Positions 54,380 through 63,179 of a stretch of 64,000 nt of DNA are shown piece after piece; the stretch's first letter is position 1; each line of letters opens with the position of its first letter. The translations under genes were made by a program, and so were the position numbers. The stretch comes from Alkaliphilus flagellatus (GTDB lineage: Bacteria > Bacillota > Clostridia > Peptostreptococcales > Natronincolaceae). The notes beneath the pieces were generated by a model, which was not told the origin of the DNA, ran no database searches, and saw nothing but the letters and a program-made list of their open reading frames with translations. The stretch lies in assembly GCF_018919215.1 (NCBI RefSeq), contig NZ_JAHLQK010000003.1:248001-312000 (forward strand). The letters run 5' to 3'.

Positions 54380-55759
54380 TTAGAATAGTCCTTTAATGAT
54401 ATCTAGTAATCCTGTAGAGTTTAGGAAAACAATGCCTATAGCAACAGGTGCAACCCATTTCACTAAGAAACCCCAGAAAGGAGCTAGTTTAAATGCAAGT
54501 TTTCCTTGGTTAGAAGCTTCTTTAATGGCATTCTCAAGACCCCATACCCAACCTATAAAGATACACATTAGCATTCCACCTAAAGGAAGCAGAATATTAC
54601 TTGCTGTAAAGTCTAGGGAGTCGAATATATCTCTTCCACCAACTATTTTAATATTAGACCATACTCCAAGTCCTAGGGATGCAGTAGCCCCTACTAAGAA
54701 AATAATAGCTGCCATAGTAAATGTTGCTTTCTTACGTTCCCATCTAAATTCATCTACCATATAAGAAACAGTTACTTCTAATAAGGAAATAGCTGATGTT
54801 AAAGCCGCAAATAGAACTAATACAAAGAATATGAATGCAAATAAGCTACCAAGCGGCATTTTTGAAAATACAGCAGGAAGTGTAACAAACAGAAGTCCTG
54901 GACCTTCACCCGGATTAAATCCAAATGCGAATACTGCTGGTAAGATGGTTAATCCTGCAAGTAAAGCTATAGCTGTATCTAACAATGGTATAATCATAGC
55001 GCTTTGTACTATATCTTCATCCTTGCTTAAGTAGCTACCATAGGTGATCATACATCCCATACCAAGGCTTAGGGAGAAAAAAACTTGACCTAGAGCTGCT
55101 AAAATAACTTCACCATTAATTTTTGAGAAGTCTGGCGCCAATAGGAATTTAACTCCTTCCATAGCTCCTTCAAGGGTAAGAGCGCGAAGCATAACGATAA
55201 ACATCATAATAAATAGTGCAGGCATTAATATTTTAGAAGCTTTTTCAATTCCTCCACTAATACCGCCGATAACTATAGCTAAAGTAATAATCATAAAAAT
55301 TGCGTGATAAATAAGTGGCTCAACAGGATTAGTAATTAATCCGGTAAATAGCCCTCCAAGTACATCTACATCTGCAGTGCTGAATACACCAGTAACTGAT
55401 TTAATTATATAATTTATTACCCATCCACCAACAACACTATAGAAAGAAAGAATTAAAAATCCAGCAAGTACACCCATAGCACCTAACCATGACCACTTTT
55501 CACTAAGTTTTTTATAGGCACCTACAGCACTTAACTGAGTATGTCTACCTATGGCTATTTCTGCTAGCATTAAGGTAAATCCTACTAATAATAGAATAAT
55601 GAAATATACAAAAACAAATGCACCACCACCATTTTTACCAGCCATGTATGGGAATTTCCAAAGGTTACCTAAGCCTATTGCTGAGCCAGCAGCTGCCATA
55701 ATGAATCCAAATCTGGAACCCCACTGATCCCTTGCTTTCTTTTCATTTAAATCGACCAT
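54380..55759 (-). CDS. sodium-dependent amino-acid transporter (NSS/SNF family), paralogue
   Basis: Membrane symporter of 459 residues, same length class and fold as the 52479 protein. TM1 segment AAAGSAIGLGNLWKFPYMAG. Conserved later motifs include GGISGGIEKASKILMPALF and ALGQVFFSLSLGMGCMITYG (Na+ site region). RBS AAGGGAGGG before ATG 55759. A terminator ends it before the next copy, so the two paralogues are separate transcripts and can be regulated apart. A 12-codon ORF with a strong RBS lies 17 bases upstream. Substrate unknown. Confidence 0.92.
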   Translation of the reverse strand: MVDLNEKKARDQWGSRFGFIMAAAGSAIGLGNLWKFPYMAGKNGGGAFVFVYFIILLLVGFTLMLAEIAIGRHTQLSAVGAYKKLSEKWSWLGAMGVLAGFLILSFYSVVGGWVINYIIKSVTGVFSTADVDVLGGLFTGLITNPVEPLIYHAIFMIITLAIVIGGISGGIEKASKILMPALFIMMFIVMLRALTLEGAMEGVKFLLAPDFSKINGEVILAALGQVFFSLSLGMGCMITYGSYLSKDEDIVQSAMIIPLLDTAIALLAGLTILPAVFAFGFNPGEGPGLLFVTLPAVFSKMPLGSLFAFIFFVLVLFAALTSAISLLEVTVSYMVDEFRWERKKATFTMAAIIFLVGATASLGLGVWSNIKIVGGRDIFDSLDFTASNILLPLGGMLMCIFIGWVWGLENAIKEASNQGKLAFKLAPFWGFLVKWVAPVAIGIVFLNSTGLLDIIKGLF

Positions 55760-55776
55760 AAATTACCCTCCCTTAA

Positions 55777-55815
55777 CTATTTTCTAGTATAATTGAATTT
55801 TGTCGAATCTTTCAA
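55777..55815 (-). CDS. putative 12-residue leader peptide of the second NSS gene
   Basis: On the minus strand AGGAGGTGA (55827-55819) is followed 3-4 bases later by TTG 55815 and the frame MKDSTKFNYTRK, ending in TAG at 55777. The stop is 17 bases before the transporter ATG. The RBS is stronger than that of the transporter. It could couple or attenuate translation. No family known; it may be chance. Confidence 0.35.
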   Translation of the reverse strand: MKDSTKFNYTRK

Positions 55816-55827
55816 AAATCACCTCCT

Positions 55828-56144
55828 AATAATAGGTTAAATTAATAATATTCAAAAGATTTAGAATAATTACTTATATTATAATTTTATTTTTACTAAG
55901 ATGCAAGTGATATATTTTTAACTAACTCGGAATTTTTTTTGAAATATTAACTAAATATTAACTAAAAATGAAAAACATTTAAATTTTTAAACAATTCAAT
56001 TAACTATCTTTAAAAAGAGGATTTTGTTGTTAAATAAAGAATATAGAATATAGAATATAATATATTAGAAATCAATAATATTTATTTAATTGTATGCAGA
56101 GAAACTTAAAGTTAATTATAATAATAAATAGGGGAGGTAAAATA
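55828..56144. other. A+T-rich divergent region between the NSS and kal genes
   Basis: No gene seen. It must hold the promoters of both flanking genes. For kal, TTGTTA (56027-56032) with TAGAAT (56051-56056) at 18 bases is the best but weak candidate; it overlaps a triplicated AGAATAT stretch. Confidence 0.35.
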
Positions 56145-56525
56145 ATGAAGTCTATGATTAGAATGAGGATGAGCACAGCAGATGCACACTATGGTGGAAA
56201 TTTAGTAGATGGTGCGAAAATGCTTCAGCTTTTTGGTGATGTGGCAACAGAACTTCTTATTAGAAATGATGGGGACGAAGGACTCTTTGTAGGCTACGAA
56301 AGTGTAGAGTTTACAGCGCCTGTATATGCAGGAGATTATATAGAAGCAGTTGGTGAAATTACTAATGTTGGTAACTCATCTAGAAAGATGACATTTGAGG
56401 CTAGAAAAGTTATTGTTCCTAGACCAGACATTAGTGACTCTGCCTGTGATGTACTAGAAGAGGCTATAGTTGTTTGTAAAGCAGTAGGTACCTGCGTAGT
56501 ACCTAAGGCTAAACAAAGAAAATAA
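56145..56525 (+). CDS. kal: 3-aminobutyryl-CoA ammonia-lyase
   Basis: Hotdog-fold enzyme of 126 residues, the usual Kal length. It removes ammonia from L-3-aminobutyryl-CoA to give crotonyl-CoA in lysine fermentation. The N-terminal [21 protein letters not shown] and [20 protein letters not shown] match the family's hotdog core. ATG 56145 is preceded by GGGGAGGT (56131-56138); the in-frame ATG 56094 lacks an RBS and adds a non-conserved extension. The next gene, kce, makes its substrate. The upstream steps (kamA, kamDE, kdd) are not in this window. Confidence 0.88.
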   Translation: MKSMIRMRMSTADAHYGGNLVDGAKMLQLFGDVATELLIRNDGDEGLFVGYESVEFTAPVYAGDYIEAVGEITNVGNSSRKMTFEARKVIVPRPDISDSACDVLEEAIVVCKAVGTCVVPKAKQRK

Positions 56526-56612
56526 TACAAAGCAGACTGTAGGAAGGTTTTGTTTATTGCATTTGGGTTTAGAGAAAACATATCCTTAGTATGAATTTAA
56601 AGGGGGATTTAA

Positions 56613-57422
56613 ATGGATAAATTAATTATTACAGCTGCTTTAACAGGGGCAGAAGTAACTAGAAAAAATCAACCTAACTTGCCATTAACACCAGATGAAA
56701 TTGCAGAGGCGGCTTATCAGTGTTACTTAGCAGGAGCTTCTATAGTACATATTCATGCACGAGATAAAGAAGGTAATCCAACTCAATCATATGATGTATA
56801 TAAGGAAATAAAAGAAAAGATAGAATCAAAATGTAATATTATTTTTCAGCCTTCTACAGGGGGGGCAGTTTGGCATGGGCCAGACGAAAGACTACAGCCT
56901 GTAGAATTAAAACCTGAAATGGCTACACTTAGTGCTGGTACATGTAACTTTGGTCCAGATGTTTTCATGAACTCACAGGAGTATATAGAAAAGTTTGCTA
57001 TTAGAATGAAGGAACTAGGTGTAAAGCCTGAAATTGAAGTTTTTGAAAGAGGAATGATTGAAAACGCTAAAAGCCTTGTTAAAAAAGGGCTAGTAGATAC
57101 ACCATTACATTTTGATTTTGTACTTGGGGTTCCTGGAGCTTGTCCAGCTACAGCAGAAGACCTTATGTATATGGTAAAGTCTATTCCTGAAGGTTCTACT
57201 TGGACTGTGGCAGGTATAGGTAGACATGAGCTACCCCTAGCCACAATGGGGATTTTGCTAGGCGGTCATGTTAGGGTAGGCTTTGAAGATAATGTTTATT
57301 ATGGAAGAGGACAGTTAGCAGAATCAAATGCTCAATTGGTGGAAAGAATAGTTAGAATAGCAAAGGAATTAGGTAGGGAAATTGCTACTCCTGATGAAGC
57401 TAGAGAAATATTAAAAATTTAG
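56613..57422 (+). CDS. kce: 3-keto-5-aminohexanoate cleavage enzyme (BKACE family)
   Basis: TIM-barrel Zn2+ enzyme of 269 residues. It converts 3-keto-5-aminohexanoate plus acetyl-CoA to acetoacetate and 3-aminobutyryl-CoA. Zinc ligands His46 and His48 are in IVHIHARDKEG, at the same positions as in characterised Kce, and the later metal Glu is near 225 (RVGFEDNVYYGRG). FQPSTGG and the opening LIITAALTGAEVTRKNQPNL are BKACE signatures. Other BKACE members use other beta-keto acids, but adjacency to kal makes Kce the best reading. RBS AAAGGGGG. The transaldolase-family gene starts 12 bases after the stop. Confidence 0.9.
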   Translation: MDKLIITAALTGAEVTRKNQPNLPLTPDEIAEAAYQCYLAGASIVHIHARDKEGNPTQSYDVYKEIKEKIESKCNIIFQPSTGGAVWHGPDERLQPVELKPEMATLSAGTCNFGPDVFMNSQEYIEKFAIRMKELGVKPEIEVFERGMIENAKSLVKKGLVDTPLHFDFVLGVPGACPATAEDLMYMVKSIPEGSTWTVAGIGRHELPLATMGILLGGHVRVGFEDNVYYGRGQLAESNAQLVERIVRIAKELGREIATPDEAREILKI

Positions 57423-57434
57423 GCGGTGATAGTT

Positions 57435-58079
57435 TTGAAATTATTTATAGACAGTGCAAATATAGACGAGATTAGAGAAATAAGCAAATGGGGGATTCTA
57501 TCAGGTGTTACTACAAATCCGTCCCTTATTGCAAAAGAAGGAAGAGATTTAAAACAGGTTATAGAGGAAATTACACAATTGGTGGACGGTCCTATTAGTG
57601 CAGAAGTTGTAGGTGAAACTGCAGAGGAAATGGTAAATGAAGCTGAAGATCTTATAAAAATTCATTCAAACGTAGTTATTAAAGTACCTATGACAGAGGA
57701 AGGGCTAAAAGCTGTAAGTAACTTTAGTAGTAGGGGAATAAAAACAAATGTGACTCTAGTTTTTTCAGCTACTCAAGCTTTATTAGCGGCTAGAGCAGGT
57801 GCTAGTTTTGTAAGTCCGTTTCTTGGACGATTGGATGATATCGGTTATGATGGGGTTCAATTAGTTGAAGAGATTGCTCACATTTTTGAGGTGCATAATA
57901 TTAATACAGAAATAATTGCTGCAAGTACTCGCCATAATCTTCATGTAGTAGATGCAGCTAAGGCTGGATCCCATATAGCGACTATACCATATAATATATT
58001 AAAGCAAATGCTTAAGCATCCTTTAACAGATATAGGTATAGAGAAGTTTCTAGCCGATTGGGAAAAGACTAAAAGATAA
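57435..58079 (+). CDS. tal: transaldolase, small FSA/TalC-type subfamily
   Basis: TIM-barrel aldolase of 214 residues. The Schiff-base lysine is Lys83 ([11 protein letters not shown]). Opening [16 protein letters not shown] and [10 protein letters not shown] are conserved. At the residue that separates the subgroups this protein has Glu57 (ISAEVVGET), as in transaldolases, not the Gln of fructose-6-phosphate aldolase, so transaldolase activity is more likely. TTG 57435 gives the usual N-terminus with GGTGAT 6 bases upstream; GTG 57426 is part of that RBS. It probably shares a transcript with kce, though it belongs to pentose phosphate metabolism. Confidence 0.87.
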   Translation: MKLFIDSANIDEIREISKWGILSGVTTNPSLIAKEGRDLKQVIEEITQLVDGPISAEVVGETAEEMVNEAEDLIKIHSNVVIKVPMTEEGLKAVSNFSSRGIKTNVTLVFSATQALLAARAGASFVSPFLGRLDDIGYDGVQLVEEIAHIFEVHNINTEIIAASTRHNLHVVDAAKAGSHIATIPYNILKQMLKHPLTDIGIEKFLADWEKTKR

Positions 58080-58129
58080 ATATTGTAGAAACTTTTGTTA
58101 TATGATACCATATTAGGTGAAAAATGAAT

Positions 58130-58330
58130 ATTGAAAACTTTAGGTTCTTTTTGATTAATAGGGAAATCGGTGAAAATCCGATACAGCCCCCGCTACTGTA
58201 AGTGGAGACGAAATTAACTTTTGCCACTGGATTTTATCTGGGAAGGTGTTAAAAGTAGGATGAACCACAAGTCAGGAGACCTGCCTAATAGTTTATATGT
58301 AGTAACCTTCGGAGGGAAGGGTGACTTATA
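58130..58330 (+). ncRNA. cobalamin (AdoCbl) riboswitch
   Basis: Characteristic conserved blocks in order: GGGAAATCGGTGAAAATCCG, CAGCCCCCGCTACTGTA, the B12 box GCCACTG (58223-58229), CTGGGAAGG, and GTCAGGAGACCTGCC. It lies before the cobalt-uptake operon, and the terminator at 58389 is a fitting expression platform: B12 binding would end transcription. Confidence 0.95.
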
Positions 58331-58388
58331 TTTTGTCGACTGTTAATTTAAGTGTATATTTTAAAGTGTACATTTTGATAGACTTGGC

Positions 58389-58426
58389 AAAGGGTCCCTA
58401 ACATAGAAGGTTGGGGACCTTTTTGT
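58389..58426 (+). terminator. riboswitch-linked intrinsic terminator
   Basis: AAAGGGTCCCTAAC (58389-58402) pairs with GTTGGGGACCTTTT (58410-58423) with two G-U pairs, then T-rich. A weaker hairpin AAGGCA/TGCCTT (58493-58514) follows before cbiM. Confidence 0.85.
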
Positions 58427-58538
58427 TTCTCCAACATATTTTCTGTGTTTCCCTCTTACTGATGTTATTAGGTTAGAAACTAATAAGCACTGAAGGCATA
58501 ATACTAAATGCCTTTAAATAAAAGTGAGAGGTGATTTT

Positions 58539-59270
58539 ATGAAAAACAAAAAAACAGTACTTTTATCCATCGCATTGCTTCTAGTAATAACTCCAGAAGT
58601 GGTACATGCAATGCACATTATGGAAGGCTTTTTACCTGCTAAGTGGGCGATTTTATGGTCCGCTGTTACTATTCCATTTTTTATAATTGGAATAAAAAAG
58701 GTAAGTACCATTTTAAAGGAGGATACCAATAAAAAGGTGCTATTAGGTTTAGCAGGAGGTTTTGTGTTTGTTTTATCCGCACTTAAAATACCATCGGTAA
58801 CAGGCAGTTCGTCTCATCCTACTGGAGTAGGATTGGGAGCAATACTATTTGGACCCACTACTATGACTGTTATAGGAATAATTGTTTTACTATTTCAAGC
58901 ATTACTACTTGCCCATGGTGGATTAACTACATTGGGAGCTAATGGATTTTCAATGGCAGTTGCAGGCCCCTTTGTATCCTACTTTATTTATAGGATACTT
59001 AAGAAAAAAAATGTAAATATGACCTTTACTGTATTTTTTGCTGCTTGTATTGGTAACTTAATTACTTATGTTGTTACGGCCTTCCAACTAGCATTGGCAT
59101 TTCCCGATCCTATTTCGGGTTTCCTTGGTTCTTTAGGAAAATTTTTAACAGTATTTGCAGTTACACAAATTCCATTGGCTATAGTGGAAGGATTACTTAC
59201 AAGTATTATTTATAATTTATTAGCAGAATACAACAAGGAAGGAGTCGTTAGCCTTGAAACAATTAAGTAA
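58539..59270 (+). CDS. cbiM: cobalt ECF transporter substrate-binding membrane protein CbiM
   Basis: S-component of the cobalt energy-coupling-factor transporter, 243 residues. A signal peptide (ending VVHA) is removed so that the mature protein starts [12 protein letters not shown], where the N-terminal Met-His binds the metal. About six TM helices follow, with [17 protein letters not shown] conserved. ATG 58539 follows GAGAGGTGAT; GTG 58524 lies upstream of that RBS. It overlaps cbiN by 17 bases. Controlled by the B12 riboswitch upstream. Confidence 0.95.
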   Translation: MKNKKTVLLSIALLLVITPEVVHAMHIMEGFLPAKWAILWSAVTIPFFIIGIKKVSTILKEDTNKKVLLGLAGGFVFVLSALKIPSVTGSSSHPTGVGLGAILFGPTTMTVIGIIVLLFQALLLAHGGLTTLGANGFSMAVAGPFVSYFIYRILKKKNVNMTFTVFFAACIGNLITYVVTAFQLALAFPDPISGFLGSLGKFLTVFAVTQIPLAIVEGLLTSIIYNLLAEYNKEGVVSLETIK

Positions 59271-59547
59271 AAAGAATTTATTGCTTTTTTTATTAGCTAT
59301 TGTTGTTATAGTAGCCCCACTAATTATTAATAGCGGTGCTGAGTTTGAAGGGGCAGACGGTGAGGGTGAAGAGTTAATTCAAGTCATTGCCCCAGACTAT
59401 GAGCCTTGGTTTGAAAGTATATGGGAGCCACCGAGTGGAGAAGTTGAAAGCTTGTTATTCTCTGTTCAGGTAGCAATTGGAGCAGGAGTAATAGGCTATA
59501 TTTTAGGCTCCATGAAGGAGAAGAAAAAACTTGCTCTTAATAGATAA
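59254..59547 (+). CDS. cbiN: cobalt ECF transporter auxiliary subunit CbiN
   Basis: Small membrane protein of 97 residues with two TM helices (~9-27 and ~67-87) and an extracellular loop containing [13 protein letters not shown] and [20 protein letters not shown], the CbiN signature. It helps CbiM load Co2+. Start TTG 59254 lies inside the end of cbiM, with AAGGAAGGAG about 10 bases upstream. The cbiQ start overlaps its end by 17 bases. Confidence 0.93.
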   Translation: MKQLSKKNLLLFLLAIVVIVAPLIINSGAEFEGADGEGEELIQVIAPDYEPWFESIWEPPSGEVESLLFSVQVAIGAGVIGYILGSMKEKKKLALNR

Positions 59548-60214
59548 GTATGCACATACAAACAAGTTAACAAATTTTAACCCTATGGCAAAGTTTATCT
59601 TTGCTATAGGGCCCTTGAATATTGCAGTGTTAATAAATAATTTGTATATAAACATATCTATATTTTTTATTATGGCATTTTTAACTACTTTTGTAGCAAA
59701 TATCCCATTTAGTAAATATTTTAGAATATTAATTATACCTTTTGGATTTTTAGCTATAAGTATTATTACTATATTAATAGGTATATCTGATGTAGATATA
59801 TTTATTTGGAGCATTAAGATTTGGAGCAAGTACATAGGGATTACATATCAATCTTTAGAAGATGTACTGCATATTATTATGAGGGTATTGGCAGCCATAT
59901 CTTCAACATTTTTTTTAGGATTAACTACACCTTTAAACAATATTATTAAGGTACTTAAAAAAATTAAAATTCCAAACTTGTTAATAGAGTTACTAGTATT
60001 GATATACAGATTTATTTTTATTTTTCTAGAAGAAGCAAATGAAATATATACTATTCAGGAGATGAAGTTTGGATATATAGGTTTTAAAAATAGCTATAGA
60101 TCTGTTTCATTACTTATTAAGCATTTATTTGTAAGGGTTTTAGTTAAGTATGAGAGCATGGTTATTGCCTTGGATAGTAAACTATACGATGGAGAATTTA
60201 AAATAGGTGATTAG
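59531..60214 (+). CDS. cbiQ: cobalt ECF transporter T-component CbiQ
   Basis: Transmembrane coupling subunit of 227 residues with ~5 TM helices. It links CbiM to the ATPase. The opening [19 protein letters not shown] and the cytoplasmic helices with YTIQEMKFGYIGF fit the family's coupling region. Start TTG 59531 with AAGGAG 10 bases upstream, overlapping cbiN. The cbiO start follows the stop directly (TAGATG). Confidence 0.9.
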   Translation: MLLIDKYAHTNKLTNFNPMAKFIFAIGPLNIAVLINNLYINISIFFIMAFLTTFVANIPFSKYFRILIIPFGFLAISIITILIGISDVDIFIWSIKIWSKYIGITYQSLEDVLHIIMRVLAAISSTFFLGLTTPLNNIIKVLKKIKIPNLLIELLVLIYRFIFIFLEEANEIYTIQEMKFGYIGFKNSYRSVSLLIKHLFVRVLVKYESMVIALDSKLYDGEFKIGD

Positions 60215-61018
60215 ATGATTAAGGTAGAGTCTTTAGAATTTAAATATGAAGATGGCACTAAGGCATTGGATAATATAAACATAGATTTAAACAAGGGAAA
60301 AACTATAGGAGTTATTGGAGCTAATGGTTCTGGAAAGTCTACACTGTTTCTAAATATGATAGGTATTTTAAAGCCTAATAAGGGCTGTGTAAAGTATAAT
60401 GGCTCCAAAATAAACTACAACAAGAAATACTTAAGGGAATATAGAAGGAAGATTAATATTGTATTTCAAGACCCAGAAAAGCAATTGTTTTACTCTAATG
60501 TATATGATGACGTAGCCTTTCCCCTGAGAAATTTAAATATCCCCGAGGATGAAATTAAGGTAAGGGTTGAGGCTGCGCTTAAAAAGGTAAATGCCTATGA
60601 GTTTAAAGATAAACCAGTTCATTTTTTAAGCTATGGCCAGAAAAAAAGAGTTGCTATGGCAGGAGTATTAGTAATGGATTCTCAGGTAATATTGTTGGAT
60701 GAACCAACTAGTGGATTAGATCCCCATATGACTAAGGAAATAAAAAATATAATTAAAGAAATAGCTATGGAAAAAAATATTGTAGTATCAAGTCATGATA
60801 TGGACTTAATATATGACGTGTGCGACTATATTTATGTTTTAAGAAGAGGACAAATATTAGGAGAAGGACTAGCGGAAGAAGTATTTTTGAAGGAGAATTT
60901 ATTAGAAATGGCTCTCCTAGAAAAACCTTGGCTAGTAAAGATCCATAAAATTTTAGGCACACCATTGTTTAAAACGGAAGAGCAATTATTTGATTATGGT
61001 ATTCAAAAACATATATAA
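60215..61018 (+). CDS. cbiO: cobalt ECF transporter ATPase CbiO
   Basis: ATPase of 267 residues driving cobalt uptake. Walker A GANGSGKST near residues 35-43, Q-loop FQDPEKQLFYSNVYDDVAF (ECF ATPase type), signature LSYGQKKRVAMAG, Walker B VILLDEPTSGLDPH, and switch His in SSHDMD. RBS AGGTGA, start directly after the cbiQ stop. The C-terminal ~45 residues are an extension seen in CbiO proteins. Confidence 0.95.
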   Translation: MIKVESLEFKYEDGTKALDNINIDLNKGKTIGVIGANGSGKSTLFLNMIGILKPNKGCVKYNGSKINYNKKYLREYRRKINIVFQDPEKQLFYSNVYDDVAFPLRNLNIPEDEIKVRVEAALKKVNAYEFKDKPVHFLSYGQKKRVAMAGVLVMDSQVILLDEPTSGLDPHMTKEIKNIIKEIAMEKNIVVSSHDMDLIYDVCDYIYVLRRGQILGEGLAEEVFLKENLLEMALLEKPWLVKIHKILGTPLFKTEEQLFDYGIQKHI

Positions 61019-61094
61019 ATTAAGAAGAGTATTAGAACTGTTAGGCATAAGATAAAAATTAGATTCTAAGGTACACAGAAGGAAAGGAGATACT

Positions 61095-61874
61095 ATGAAA
61101 AAGGCTATTATTGTTGTTAGCTTTGGTACTACCTATGAGCTAACTAGAAAATTATGTATAGAAAGCATTGAAAACAGAATAAAGGAAAAATATGAAGATT
61201 TTTTAGTGGTTAGGGCATTTACTTCTCAAATGGTAATAAATAAATTAAAGAAAAGGGATAACTATTTTGTAGATAATCCAATGGAAGCCTTATATAGGAT
61301 TAAGGAAGAGAAAATATATAATATATTTATTCAGCCCCTTCATATAATTCCTGGCTATGAGTATGAAAAATTATTAAAGCAAGTTGAAAGGTTTAATAGT
61401 GAAAATAGTGATTTTAATATAAAAATAGGTAAGCCCTTACTTTATGCAGATTCAGACTATATTAAGGTTGTAGAAGCACTAGACTTAGATGGAAACAATA
61501 AAGATAAGGCAATAGTATTTATGGGTCATGGTACAGAACATTCTGCCGACAATGCTTATATTAAACTAGAAGAAACATTTAATGAGAGATGGTATAAAAA
61601 TATATACATTGGTACAGTAGAAGGCAATAAAACTATAGATGATATAGTTTGTCATTTAAGGGAAAATAATATTAAAAAAGTTGATTTAATGCCATTTATG
61701 CTAGTAGCAGGAGATCATGCCATAAATGATATGGCATCCGAGGAAGAAGACTCTTGGAGAAGTAGGCTTGTATCAGAGGGGATAGAAACAAATATAGTAT
61801 TAAAGGGTCTAGGAGAAGTAGAAGGTATCCAAAACATATATATGGAGCATTTAGAAGATATATTAACAAAGTAA
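61095..61874 (+). CDS. cbiK: sirohydrochlorin cobaltochelatase CbiK
   Basis: Enzyme of 259 residues that inserts Co2+ into sirohydrochlorin in the anaerobic B12 pathway. Metal-binding His residues are visible in VFMGHGTEHSADNAY and DLMPFMLVAGDHAINDM, matching the two catalytic His sites of Salmonella CbiK. Opening VVSFGTTYELTRKLC. RBS GAAAGGAG. It lies 76 bases after cbiO, so cobalt uptake and insertion share riboswitch control. No signal peptide, so it is cytoplasmic. Confidence 0.92.
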   Translation: MKKAIIVVSFGTTYELTRKLCIESIENRIKEKYEDFLVVRAFTSQMVINKLKKRDNYFVDNPMEALYRIKEEKIYNIFIQPLHIIPGYEYEKLLKQVERFNSENSDFNIKIGKPLLYADSDYIKVVEALDLDGNNKDKAIVFMGHGTEHSADNAYIKLEETFNERWYKNIYIGTVEGNKTIDDIVCHLRENNIKKVDLMPFMLVAGDHAINDMASEEEDSWRSRLVSEGIETNIVLKGLGEVEGIQNIYMEHLEDILTK

Positions 61875-61883
61875 TTTAGGGGA

Positions 61884-61914
61884 AAGGGAAGATAGATATA
61901 TTTCCTTATTTTAT
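61884..61914 (+). terminator. weak terminator-like hairpin after cbiK
   Basis: AAGGGAA (61884-61890) pairs with TTTCCTT (61901-61907), one G-T pair, followed by ATTTTAT. Stability looks low. Confidence 0.35.
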
Positions 61915-61938
61915 AATAGGATAGCACATTATGGAATT

Positions 61939-61978
61939 TGTCAACCTAATTGACATACTTAAACCCATTCTATATACT
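61939..61978 (+). promoter_or_regulatory. promoter of the first glpX with dyad over the -35
   Basis: Consensus TTGACA (61950-61955) and TATACT (61973-61978), spacing 17. The dyad TGTCAA-N5-TTGACA (61939-61955) includes the -35, so a regulator could bind there. Confidence 0.6.
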
Positions 61979-62010
61979 TTTATTGTAATTAGGATGAGGA
62001 GGAATAGATA

Positions 62011-63015
62011 ATGGATAGAAATTTGGCCCTAGAATTAGTCCGTGTAACAGAAACAGCTGCTTTGGCTTCTGCTGGTTATATGGGTAGGGGAGATAAGGAA
62101 GCAGCGGATCAGGCAGCAGTAGATGGTATGAGAAGAGCATTTTCAAGTTTTTCTATAAAAGGAACAGTTGTAATAGGTGAAGGTGAGCTTGATGAAGCTC
62201 CAATGTTATATATAGGTGAAGAGGTAGGATGTTGTAAGGATGGAGATATGGAAGTAGACATTGCAGTAGATCCATTAGAAGGAACAACTCTAATTGCAAA
62301 AGGACTCCCTAATGCTATTGCAGTATTAGCCATGGCACCAAAGGGGTGTTTACTGCACGCACCAGATACTTACATGAAAAAGATTGCTGTAGGCCCTAAA
62401 GCAAAGGGAGTAGTAGATATTAATGCATCTGTTAAGGATAACTTAGAAGCTGTGGCAAAGGCTTTAAATAAAAATATAGAAGATTTAACAGTAACAGTGC
62501 AAGATAGACCAAGACACGATCAACTTATTAAAGATATTCGTGATGCTGGTGCTAGAATTAAGCTTTTTAGTGATGGAGATGTGGCTACTGCAATTGCTAC
62601 TGGTTTTGATGAGACTGGTATAGATATTATGATGGGTATAGGTGGTGCTCCGGAAGGGGTTATTGCTGCGGTAGCTCTTAAATGCTTAGGTGGAGATATG
62701 CAAGGCATACTATATCCTATGAGTCCAGAAGAGGATGCAAGATGTAGAGCTATGGGACTTTCTGAGGAAGATGTTAAGAAGGTACTATATCTTGATGATT
62801 TAGTAAGTAGTGAAGATTGTTTCTTCGCTGCAACCGGTATTACCCAAGGAGATCTTTTAAGTGGTGTTGTTTATACTGGAAACAACAGAGCTTCTACTCA
62901 TTCTGTTGTTATGAGGGGACAAACTGGAACCATTCGTTTTGTAGAAGCAGACCATCGTTTAGATAAAAATGATACTTTAGTTGAAGTAATGAATAAACAT
63001 AGAAAAATTAGATAA
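62011..63015 (+). CDS. glpX: fructose-1,6-bisphosphatase class II (GlpX), copy 1
   Basis: Phosphatase of 334 residues for gluconeogenesis (fructose-1,6-bisphosphate to fructose-6-phosphate). Metal-binding motifs: VIGEGELDEAPMLY and Asp87-x-x-Glu90 in AVDPLEGTTLIAKG. Later IDIMMGIGGAPEGVIAA is the substrate-binding segment. RBS GAGGAGG. It has its own promoter and terminator and is followed by a paralogue. A fermenter growing on amino acids needs gluconeogenesis. Confidence 0.93.
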   Translation: MDRNLALELVRVTETAALASAGYMGRGDKEAADQAAVDGMRRAFSSFSIKGTVVIGEGELDEAPMLYIGEEVGCCKDGDMEVDIAVDPLEGTTLIAKGLPNAIAVLAMAPKGCLLHAPDTYMKKIAVGPKAKGVVDINASVKDNLEAVAKALNKNIEDLTVTVQDRPRHDQLIKDIRDAGARIKLFSDGDVATAIATGFDETGIDIMMGIGGAPEGVIAAVALKCLGGDMQGILYPMSPEEDARCRAMGLSEEDVKKVLYLDDLVSSEDCFFAATGITQGDLLSGVVYTGNNRASTHSVVMRGQTGTIRFVEADHRLDKNDTLVEVMNKHRKIR

Positions 63016-63027
63016 TAATATGCCAAT

Positions 63028-63058
63028 AATAGAGATAGTAATGTACTATCTCTATTTT
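63028..63058 (+). terminator. terminator between the two glpX genes
   Basis: AATAGAGATAGTA (63028-63040) pairs perfectly with TACTATCTCTATT (63044-63056), then a short T-rich tail. Confidence 0.85.
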
Positions 63059-63117
63059 GCTGTAATACCTACATCGGAAGTAGTATATATTATTTACAAT
63101 TAATGTAACACAATTGA

Positions 63118-63147
63118 TTGACGAAAATAATATAACACGAGTATAAT
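63118..63147 (+). promoter_or_regulatory. sigma-A promoter of the second glpX
   Basis: TTGACG (63118-63123) and TATAAT (63142-63147), spacing 18, 33 bases before ATG 63180. Confidence 0.7.
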
Positions 63148-63179
63148 ATAAAGTAGAACAATAATTTGGGGGTGTAGTA

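Noticed and set aside
54179-55807. Further TGTCGAA Spo0A-like boxes at 54179 and 55801
   Set aside because: A 7-mer is expected several times by chance; one lies inside the leader ORF and the other far from a start.
56036-56062. AGAATAT repeated three times
   Set aside because: Short A+T-rich tandem repeat in a promoter region; no spacer-repeat structure, so not a CRISPR or a functional array.
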